Shown: in pieces, positions 1-5,033 of the stretch
How positions within the stretch are numbered: the stretch's first letter is position 1
How the letters are laid out: the number at the start of each line of letters is the position of its first letter
NCBI GenBank assembly: GCA_007123695.1
Contig: SLGN01000453.1
Span: forward strand, 1-6,953
Reading direction: 5' to 3'
DNA length: 6,953 nt
Source of the DNA: Verrucomicrobiales bacterium
GTDB taxonomy: Bacteria; Verrucomicrobiota; Verrucomicrobiia; Verrucomicrobiales; DEV007
Translations under genes and position numbers: made by a program
The notes under the pieces: model-generated
What the model was told of the DNA's origin: nothing
Seen by the model: the letters and a program-made list of their open reading frames with translations, nothing else
The model's database searches: none

Positions 1-330
1 CATGCGACAATTCTTGACTCTCGCAAAACCATAATCCTTCAATCCCTCGCGTACACACCTTGCCTTTGGGCGACTTCCCCCGGGGTTCCGGCGTGCCCGC
101 TATCGCGGCCGCATCCGGTCCCCCGGATGAAAGTGCGAGTTATGAAGTCAGGGAATATCCGCAGATCATCTCTTGCGTTTCGGCCCGCGTCGCCCCCGCA
201 CGACTCACTCTCGTCTCCCGCGCCCCGTCTCCTCCGCTCCCCGCCATCGCCCTCCTCCCGAGCCTCCGCCTCCACGCCCCCGCCGCCCATCCAGCCGCCC
301 CTTCGCTCGCCAACCAATCACCTCCCGATC
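1..330. other. Non-coding or decayed DNA, C-rich tract
   Basis: I can support no gene here. All forward frames read as proline-, arginine- and serine-rich strings without domain character, which is what C-rich DNA gives by chance. From about 190 to 330 the + strand is dominated by C with few G. A TTGACT hexamer at 14-19 has no convincing -10 partner and nothing to drive. The stretch may include the decayed 5' end of the transposase remnant that becomes recognisable at 331, but I see no homology in it. Confidence 0.5.
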
Positions 331-562
331 CACGGTCTCCTCGCCCAATACACCGTCGCCGCCGTCCGCCAGTTCTACCGCTGCGGCGACCTCGCGGGCG
401 GCTTCACCCGCTTGCAGTGCCCCGACTGCAGAGCGCCGTTTTGCCTCCACCTGCAAGACGCGCCATTTCTGCCCCGGCTGCCACCAGCGCAAATTCCGCG
501 CCACCATCGGCTACCATCTGAGGCCCCTCCGGGGCCGTTTCAACGAGGCAACGGGTCTTTTG
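331..562 (+). pseudogene. IS91-type transposase remnant (zinc-binding N-terminal region), frameshifted
   Basis: This is the debris of an IS91-family transposase, a group that moves DNA by rolling-circle-like transposition and begins with a cysteine-rich zinc-binding domain. The frame from 331 reads AAVRQFYRCGDLAGGFTRLQ and then CPDC, the usual first half of that domain. At about 430 the match moves to the next frame, which gives ERRFASTCKTRHFCPGCHQRK, the second half. The cysteine codons start at 418 and 427 (first frame) and at 452, 470 and 479 (second frame). Family members next carry a segment ending in HRQFVFT-P and then an RPLRG-F...LL segment. Here RPLRGRF follows directly from 521, so the piece between appears deleted. 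No catalytic HUH or tyrosine region remains. A GGCCCC/GGGGCC hairpin with a 3-nt loop lies at 522-536. The family call rests on remembered motifs, but the two-frame join makes it quite secure. Confidence 0.75.
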
Positions 563-717
563 CGCGTTTCCCGTGCCCTGAAAAGCCGGGAATTCAGCAA
601 GCGGGGCAAGGGCCCGCCCCGGGTCCTGACCGCGATCGCCCCGCGACTTCACGCCTTCGTTCGGTTTCCGGCTCCATCTGGCTTTCCCGCCGGTGGTCGT
701 GCGGCACGAGCCATGAC
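563..717. other. Unassigned spacer between transposase remnant and ATPase promoter
   Basis: The frame of the remnant's second half stays open to the stop at 719-721, but past about 562 I recognise no transposase motif. The reading has no domain character. It could be mutated transposase DNA, or flanking DNA captured when the element decayed. Confidence 0.4.
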
Positions 718-745
718 TTGACCTCAGATACATCGATGTCATCAT
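718..745 (+). promoter_or_regulatory. Candidate sigma70-type promoter for the ATPase gene
   Basis: TTGACC at 718-723 matches the -35 consensus in five of six positions. CATCAT at 740-745 matches the -10 consensus in four of six, with a 16-nt spacer. Transcription would begin near 752, inside the inverted repeat at 745-767 and about 25 nt before the preferred start codon at 777. A perfect 10-bp palindrome, ACATCGATGT (730-739), fills the end of the spacer and could be a second protein-binding site. This is a consensus match by eye only. Confidence 0.4.
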
Positions 746-767
746 TTGGTAAATGGGATTTACCAAA
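745..767. repeat. Perfect 10-bp inverted repeat, possible operator before the ATPase
   Basis: The arms TTTGGTAAAT (745-754) and ATTTACCAAA (758-767) are exact reverse complements separated by GGG. This AT-rich palindrome stands out in GC-rich DNA. It overlaps the predicted transcription start and ends 9 nt before the ATG at 777, where a repressor site would sit. The ATPase carries a predicted winged-helix segment, so autoregulation is possible. As RNA the arms would form a 10-bp stem that could affect translation. The palindrome is directly seen, but its role is inferred. Confidence 0.65.
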
Positions 768-776
768 AGCCAGGAA

Positions 777-1973
777 ATGGTGCGCCGGGATGCCGTCGCC
801 ATGTTGGAGACTTTGGCTGGCGAATTCCGCGTGGTGGGCGTGACCGGCCCTCGCCAGAGCGGCAAGACCACGCTGGTGCGCTCGGTTTTCCCCGACCGGG
901 CCTATGCGAACTTGGAGGACCCCTCCCTGCGGGGTTTCGCCCTCGAAGATCCCAGGGCCTTTCTGGCCCAGTATCCGGACGGGGCGATCCTCGACGAAGT
1001 CCAGCATTGCCCCGAGCTGTTCAGCTACTTGCAGGTGGACGTGGACGAGGACGGCAGAAAGGGCAAGTGGCTCCTCACCGGCTCCCAGCATTTCGCGATG
1101 CTGCGACAGGTCAGCCAATCGCTCGCGGGCAGGGTGGGCTACCTCCAGCTCCGTCCGTTCAATCTCGCGGAGGCGACGCGGGCGGAGGAGATGGGCGGCC
1201 GGGCCATCGGTTCGCTCGAGGAGCTGCTCTTCGCCGGCCTGCATCCGGAAGTCCGGCAGGGTACCGTCGATCCCGGTCGATGGGCGGCAAACTACATCGC
1301 GACCTACCTGGAGCGGGACTTGCAGCAAGTTCTGAGGGTGGTGGAACTCGACGCGTTCCGGCGCTTCCTGCTCCTCTGCGCCGGCCATGTGGGCCAGCAG
1401 GTGAACCTGCGCGAGTTCGGCGCGGCGGTGGGGGTCACCCATCCCACGGTGCGGGCCTGGCTGGACGTTCTGCGGACGAGCTTCCAGATCGTCCTGTTGC
1501 AACCCTTCCACCGCAACTTCGGAAAGCGCCTGCGCCAGGCGCCGAGACTGTATTTCGGCGACACCGGCATCGCCTGCCACCTGCTGGGCCTGACCTCGCC
1601 GGAGCAGCTACTGCGGCATCCCTCGCGCGGCGGACTGTTCGAGAACTGGGTGCTGCTGGAGTTCCTCAAGGCCCGCTCGGCCCAGGCCCTGCCGGACAAC
1701 GCCTATTTCTGGAGGACCAGCGAGGGGGTCGAGGTCGATTTCCTCTTCGATCTGGGCCCCACCTGCCTGCCGGTCGAGTGCAAGTCGGGCATGACGATCG
1801 CGTCGGACTGGACCCGATCCTTGGAAAAATTCTCCGCCTGGGCGGGCGATGCGGCGGAATCGCCCGTGGTGATCTACGGCGGCGAGGAGAACCGGAAAAC
1901 CAGCCGGGCGGTCATCACGCCGTGGAAGAGGGTGGGGGACTGGACAGGGTTCCGGAGGAACGGCACGGGGTGA
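777..1973 (+). CDS. AAA-type ATPase with C-terminal DUF4143 domain
   Basis: This 398-residue protein belongs to the widespread AAA_14/DUF4143 family, predicted cytoplasmic DNA-associated ATPases of unknown cellular role. Numbered from 777, it has Walker A GPRQSGKTT at 24-32, Walker B AILDEVQ at 70-76, a sensor-like LTGSQ at 100-104 and the family motif SLAGR at 115-119. A probable winged helix follows at about 209-245 (VNLREFGAAVGVTHPTV). The DUF4143 part shows RLYFGDTGIA, FENWVLLEFL, and a D321...E334-C-K336 arrangement in EVDFLF and PVECKSG that resembles a PD-(D/E)xK nuclease core. An in-frame ATG at 753 would add eight residues. I prefer 777 because family proteins usually begin just before the RRD segment, and because the inverted repeat and promoter then lie upstream. 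AGGA at 772-775 is too close to the start to be a good ribosome site. The protein looks complete. Its neighbours suggest an accessory island, but give no specific substrate. Confidence 0.9.
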   Translation: MVRRDAVAMLETLAGEFRVVGVTGPRQSGKTTLVRSVFPDRAYANLEDPSLRGFALEDPRAFLAQYPDGAILDEVQHCPELFSYLQVDVDEDGRKGKWLLTGSQHFAMLRQVSQSLAGRVGYLQLRPFNLAEATRAEEMGGRAIGSLEELLFAGLHPEVRQGTVDPGRWAANYIATYLERDLQQVLRVVELDAFRRFLLLCAGHVGQQVNLREFGAAVGVTHPTVRAWLDVLRTSFQIVLLQPFHRNFGKRLRQAPRLYFGDTGIACHLLGLTSPEQLLRHPSRGGLFENWVLLEFLKARSAQALPDNAYFWRTSEGVEVDFLFDLGPTCLPVECKSGMTIASDWTRSLEKFSAWAGDAAESPVVIYGGEENRKTSRAVITPWKRVGDWTGFRRNGTG

Positions 1974-2015
1974 GCCATCGGGCTCTCGGCAAATCGCGAG
2001 ACCGTCAGCGAATGC

Positions 2016-2044
2016 TTGCGGAGATCGGACCGGACCTTTATCCT
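2016..2044 (+). promoter_or_regulatory. Weak candidate promoter for the small-protein/nucleotidyltransferase pair
   Basis: TTGCGG at 2016-2021 and TATCCT at 2039-2044 are separated by 17 nt. They match the sigma70 consensus in three and four of six positions. A transcript would start near 2051, leaving a leader of about 15 nt before the ATG at 2066. No terminator is visible between the ATPase stop at 1973 and this point, so read-through from the ATPase is equally possible. Confidence 0.2.
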
Positions 2045-2065
2045 CGTATCGCTGAACCTCCACCG

Positions 2066-2263
2066 ATGGCCTCCGATCTCACTCCCGAATACATCGCCGT
2101 CCTGCGGCGCATGACCGGCGAGCAGAAGCTGCGTGCCGCCACACGCCTCTACTGGGGCGCCCGGGAGATCAAGGCCGCCCGCCTCCGTCAACTGCATCCG
2201 GATTGGAGCGAAGAGCAGGTGCAGAAGGAAGTGCGGGAAATTTTCATGTATGCCGTCACCTGA
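2066..2263 (+). CDS. Small helical protein with HPDWSEEQV motif, partner of the nucleotidyltransferase
   Basis: This is a 65-residue charged protein of unknown function. It has no signal peptide or membrane segment. It reads as two or three amphipathic helices: TPEYIAVLRRMTGEQKLRAA at 6-25, then EIKAARLRQLHPDWSEEQV at 34-52, and a final helix ending at the C-terminus. Small proteins with an Arg-rich helix followed by HPDWSEEEV are, as I recall, frequent immediately upstream of nucleotidyltransferase genes like the next one. That co-occurrence is the best reason to call this a real gene. The start at 2066 is the ATG nearest the beginning of that pattern. An in-frame ATG at 2010 would add an atypical proline-containing leader. 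There is no clear ribosome binding site. The last 14 bases overlap the next gene, which implies coupled translation. An antitoxin or adaptor role is conceivable but unproven. Confidence 0.7.
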   Translation: MASDLTPEYIAVLRRMTGEQKLRAATRLYWGAREIKAARLRQLHPDWSEEQVQKEVREIFMYAVT

Positions 2264-2816
2264 GCCATATCTGGTTTTCGTCCGGAAATTCAACGAGCTC
2301 GGCCTGCGCTACATGGTCAGCGGAAGCGTCGCGGCCATCTTCTACGGCGAGCCGCGCCTGACGAACGACATCGACATCGTCGTCTACTTGACCCGCGAGG
2401 ACGCGCGCTGCCTGCCTGGCGCCTTCCCGCTGGAGGAGTTCTACTGCCCCCCTCTCGAGGTGATCGAGTCCGAGAGGGGCCGAGAGCAGCGAGGGCATTT
2501 CAACCTGATCCATCTGGAAACGGGATTCAAGGCGGACATCTATCTATCGAGCCGCGACCCCCTCCACGCCTGGGGATTGAGGAACGTCAATCCGGCCAGC
2601 ATCGATGGGGAAGCCGTGGTGTTCGCCCCTCCGGAATATGTCGTGGTTCGGAAGCTTCAGTTCTTCGCGGAGGGCGGCTCGCCCAAGCACTTGCGGGACA
2701 TCCACCGGATGCTGGTCGGTTTGGGCGATGACTGGGATCGGGGAGTTTTGCTCGGGATGGTGGCCGAACACAGGCTCGAAAGGCCCTGGCAGCTGGCCTT
2801 GGAGCATGGGGACTGA
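2250..2816 (+). CDS. Nucleotidyltransferase of the DNA polymerase beta superfamily (DUF6036/AbiEii-like)
   Basis: This 188-residue protein has the minimal nucleotidyltransferase signature. SGSVAAIFYGEPR at 24-36 forms the GS...G loop, TNDIDIVV at 38-45 supplies two metal-binding aspartates (D40, D42), and FKADIYL at 93-99 gives the third (D96). A conserved C-terminal segment follows (PEYVVVRKLQFFAEGGSPKH at 128-147, then LRDI), typical of the DUF6036/AbiEii-like branch. Enzymes of this fold transfer a nucleotide to protein, RNA or a small molecule. Related proteins include the toxins of AbiE-type and MenT-type toxin-antitoxin systems. All three acidic residues are present, so activity is expected, but the target is unknown. 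The ATG at 2250 lies inside the upstream small gene, which it overlaps by 14 nt. This start puts the protein right at the family's usual N-terminal helix. GGGA about 11 nt upstream is a weak ribosome site. A longer in-frame start at 2133 would run inside the small gene and is unlikely. Confidence 0.88.
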   Translation: MPSPEPYLVFVRKFNELGLRYMVSGSVAAIFYGEPRLTNDIDIVVYLTREDARCLPGAFPLEEFYCPPLEVIESERGREQRGHFNLIHLETGFKADIYLSSRDPLHAWGLRNVNPASIDGEAVVFAPPEYVVVRKLQFFAEGGSPKHLRDIHRMLVGLGDDWDRGVLLGMVAEHRLERPWQLALEHGD

Positions 2817-2843
2817 GATCTTGCCCGAAATCCCCGACGGCAG

Positions 2844-2872
2844 GGTCCGGGGCGGAGCGACCGTCCCGGACC
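2844..2872 (+). terminator. Strong GC-rich hairpin between the nucleotidyltransferase and helicase genes
   Basis: Bases 2844-2855 (GGTCCGGGGCGG) pair with 2861-2872 (CCGTCCCGGACC) over 12 bp, one pair being G-T, around the loop AGCGA. The hairpin starts 27 nt after the nucleotidyltransferase stop. A T4 run at 2881-2884 follows only after eight other bases, so it is not a textbook intrinsic terminator. An alternative shorter stem, CCGTC 2861-2865 with GACGG 2875-2879, ends one base before the T run. It may end the island transcript or act in the helicase leader. Confidence 0.4.
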
Positions 2873-2943
2873 GAGACGGGTTTTCCTCGCAGAGTGGCGA
2901 ATTTTCCCCTTGAAACGGGGAGCGGGTGCCGCGTTGATGCCGA

Positions 2944-4137
2944 ATGCCTTCCTTTGAAGAACTCGGACTCTCCCGCCCCGTGCTGCGGGCCATCGCCAGA
3001 ACCGGATACACCGAACCGACCCCGATCCAGGCCCAGGCCATTCCCCTGGCCCTGGAGAGACGCGACATCATCGGCGCTTCGCAGACCGGCACGGGCAAGA
3101 CGGCGGCCTTCGGGCTGCCCATCATCTCGCAGATGCAGCCCTCGACGCGGGTGCAGTGCCTCGTGCTCGAGCCCACCCGGGAGCTTGCCGCGCAGGTGGA
3201 GGACCAGATGAACGTCTTTTCCTACTACAAGCCGCTCAACGTCGTGCTCCTGCACGGCGGCGTCGGCTACGGCCACCAGATCGAGGCGCTGGAAAACAAG
3301 CCCGACGTCATCATCGCCACGCCCGGGCGCATGCTCGACCACATGGAAAAGGGCAACCTCGACCTCGGGGGCGTCGGCTTTCTCGTACTCGACGAGGTCG
3401 ACCGCATGCTCGACATGGGCTTTCTCCCCGACGTGAAGCGCATCATCGACCAGTGCCCGAAGGAGCGGAACACCCTTTTCTTCTCCGCCACGATGCCCCC
3501 GGCGATCCAGACGCTGGCGAACTGGGCCCTGCGCGACCCCGCCTCGGTCGAGATCGGCGAGCGCCGCTCCCCCGCCGAGACCGTCAGCCACGCCTTCTAC
3601 CCCGTCGGCATGGACCAGCGCGACGAGCTCATCGTCGAGCTGATCAAGCGCACCGACTTCGAGAGCGTGATGATCTTCACCCGCACGAAGAAGGAGGCCG
3701 ACTCGCTCCTCGGCCTGCTCAAGGACATCGAGGGGGCCCGGCCCACCGCGCTGCACTCGGACATCCGGCAGAGCGACCGCACCAAGGCGCTCCAAGGCTT
3801 CCGCGACGGGACCTACAACCTCATCGTCGCCACCGACATCGCCGCCCGCGGCCTCGACATCTCGGGCGTCACCCACGTCGTCAACTACCGCGTGCCGGAA
3901 AACCCCGAGGACTACGTCCACCGCATCGGGCGCACCGGCCGCGCCAAGCAGGAAGGCGACGCCTTCACCATCCTCACCGCCGACGAGCTCGAAAACGCCA
4001 AGTCGGTCGAGCACTTCATCGAGCAGACCATCGAGCGCCGCAAGCTGGAGGGCTTCCCCTACAACTACACCGCCCTGCTCGACGAAAATCCCGCCCCGGT
4101 GAGAAAGCGCCGTCCCGCCCCCAAGCGCCGCCGCTGA
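2944..4137 (+). CDS. DEAD-box ATP-dependent RNA helicase, RhlE-like, with DEVD motif II
   Basis: This 397-residue ATP-dependent RNA helicase would unwind short RNA duplexes in ribosome assembly, mRNA decay or cold adaptation. All core motifs appear in order: Q motif with Q29 (GYTEPTPIQA), motif I ASQTGTGKT 45-53, Ia PTREL 77-81, GG 105-106, Ib TPGR 126-129, II DEVD 150-153, III SAT 181-183, IV VMIFTRT 242-248, V TDIAARGLD 297-305 and VI HRIGRTGR 326-333. DEVD replaces DEAD but keeps the catalytic D, E and final D. The RMLDMGFLPDV context and short basic tail (VRKRRPAPKRRR) are RhlE-like. The start at 2944 places the Q-motif phenylalanine at residue 4, as usual. There is no usable ribosome site; GGAG at 2919-2922 is too distant. 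TTGAAA at 2910-2915 with a poor GTTGAT at 2933-2938 would start transcription about at the ATG, hinting at a leaderless message, but this is weak. The next gene starts 44 nt after the stop, suggesting co-transcription. Confidence 0.95.
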   Translation: MPSFEELGLSRPVLRAIARTGYTEPTPIQAQAIPLALERRDIIGASQTGTGKTAAFGLPIISQMQPSTRVQCLVLEPTRELAAQVEDQMNVFSYYKPLNVVLLHGGVGYGHQIEALENKPDVIIATPGRMLDHMEKGNLDLGGVGFLVLDEVDRMLDMGFLPDVKRIIDQCPKERNTLFFSATMPPAIQTLANWALRDPASVEIGERRSPAETVSHAFYPVGMDQRDELIVELIKRTDFESVMIFTRTKKEADSLLGLLKDIEGARPTALHSDIRQSDRTKALQGFRDGTYNLIVATDIAARGLDISGVTHVVNYRVPENPEDYVHRIGRTGRAKQEGDAFTILTADELENAKSVEHFIEQTIERRKLEGFPYNYTALLDENPAPVRKRRPAPKRRR

Positions 4138-4181
4138 CCCGCCGCAGCCGCCGCAGTCCGTCCCAGACCCCCGCATTTTCC

Positions 4182-5000
4182 ATGAAGTACGCCATCTGCA
4201 ACGAGACCTTCCAGGACTGGCCCTTTCCCAAGGCCTTCGCCTACGCCCGGTCGCTCGGCTACACCGGCATCGAGATCGCCCCCTTCACCCTCGGCAAGCC
4301 GGTCGCCGACTTCGGTGCCGAGGACCGCGCCGCCCTGCGCGGGCAGATCGCCGAAGCCGGGCTCGAATGCGTCGGCCTGCACTGGCTCCTCGCCAAGACC
4401 GAGGGCTTCTACCTCACCACCCCCGACGAGGCCGTGCGCGAGCGCACCGGCGCCTACCTCGCCGAGCTCGCCCGCCTCTGCGCCGACCTCGGCGGCGCCG
4501 TCATGGTCCTCGGCTCGCCCCAGCAGCGCAATCTGCTGCCCGGGATCGACCATCCGCAGGCCATGGACTACGCCGCCGACACCATCCGCCGGGCCATGCC
4601 GGTGCTGGAGGAACGCGGCGTGACCCTCGCCCTCGAGCCCCTCGCCCCGAGCGAGGGCGACTTCCTCAACACCGCCGCCCTCGGCATCGAGCTGGCCGAA
4701 AAGGTCGATTCGCCCAACTGCCGCCTCCATCTCGACGTCAAGGCCATGTCGAGCGAGGCCATCCCGATCGACCAAGTCATCCGCGACAGCCGCGACTGGA
4801 TCGCCCATTTCCACGCCAACGACCCCAACCTGCTCGGGCCCGGCATGGGCGAAGTCGTCTTCGACCCCATCTTCGCCGCCCTCAAGGAAATCGGCTACGA
4901 CGGCTGGGTCTCCGTCGAGGTCTTCCGCTACGAGCCCGGCATCGAGGCGATCTGCGAGGAGAGCATGCGCTACATGCGCGAAGTCGAGGCGAGGGTCTGA
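4182..5000 (+). CDS. Sugar isomerase/epimerase, xylose-isomerase-like TIM barrel
   Basis: This 272-residue cytoplasmic enzyme has the AP-endonuclease-2/xylose-isomerase-like TIM-barrel fold. Members interconvert ketoses or related sugars with a divalent metal. Barrel strands are visible as GYTGIEIA (26-33), ECVGLHWL (62-69), VMVLGS (107-112), VTLALEPL (147-154), CRLHLDV (180-186), IAHFHAND (207-214) and GWVSVEVF (241-248). The metal quartet E152, D185, H211 and E246 is complete. As I recall, the same four positions are the metal ligands of Pseudomonas D-tagatose 3-epimerase, which supports epimerase chemistry, with E152 and E246 as the acid/base pair. The substrate cannot be read from the sequence. 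Inosose and hydroxypyruvate isomerase relatives have the same fold. The ATG at 4182 gives a typical N-terminus (MKYAICNETF) with no ribosome site. The gene lies 44 nt after the helicase and 33 nt before the NAD+ synthetase, and shares their C-ending codon style. Confidence 0.85.
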   Translation: MKYAICNETFQDWPFPKAFAYARSLGYTGIEIAPFTLGKPVADFGAEDRAALRGQIAEAGLECVGLHWLLAKTEGFYLTTPDEAVRERTGAYLAELARLCADLGGAVMVLGSPQQRNLLPGIDHPQAMDYAADTIRRAMPVLEERGVTLALEPLAPSEGDFLNTAALGIELAEKVDSPNCRLHLDVKAMSSEAIPIDQVIRDSRDWIAHFHANDPNLLGPGMGEVVFDPIFAALKEIGYDGWVSVEVFRYEPGIEAICEESMRYMREVEARV

Positions 5001-5014
5001 CCCGCCGCCGCGGG
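5001..5014 (+). other. Small hairpin directly after the epimerase stop codon
   Basis: CCCGC (5001-5005) and GCGGG (5010-5014) form a perfect 5-bp stem around CGCC, starting at the first base after the TGA. No T run follows, so it is not an intrinsic terminator. It could stabilise or process the message between the two genes, or be chance in GC-rich DNA. Confidence 0.25.
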
Positions 5015-5033
5015 CGTAACCTCCCGCAACCCC

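Noticed and set aside
14..43. TTGACT ... TTCAAT as a promoter
   Set aside because: The spacer is 18 nt, the -10 match is poor, and no gene follows for several hundred bases.
522..536. GGCCCC-TCC-GGGGCC hairpin as a terminator
   Set aside because: It lies inside the transposase remnant, coincides with the RPLRG coding segment and has only three T after it.
746..2065. Forward open frame in a different frame over the ATPase, continuous with the small gene
   Set aside because: Over the ATPase it encodes an Arg/Gly/Pro-rich string, while the 777 frame has all family motifs. Only its last 65 codons (from 2066) look real.
2180..2197. R-x4-H (R39 to H44) in the small protein as a HEPN RNase motif
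   Set aside because: HEPN domains are about twice as long, and here the H belongs to the HPDW motif of a different small family.
4128..4160. GCCGCAG-type short repeats between helicase and epimerase
   Set aside because: Two 7-base copies in GC-rich DNA are expected by chance and do not form a regular array.
2587..4176. Long minus-strand open frame opposite the helicase
   Set aside because: It is antisense to an intact DEAD-box helicase, has low-complexity G/A/V/D-rich content and crosses real gene borders.
3156..4181. Forward extension of the epimerase frame back into the helicase gene
   Set aside because: Its translation here is an Arg/His/Pro-rich string overlapping the helicase motifs. 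The recognisable epimerase begins at 4182.
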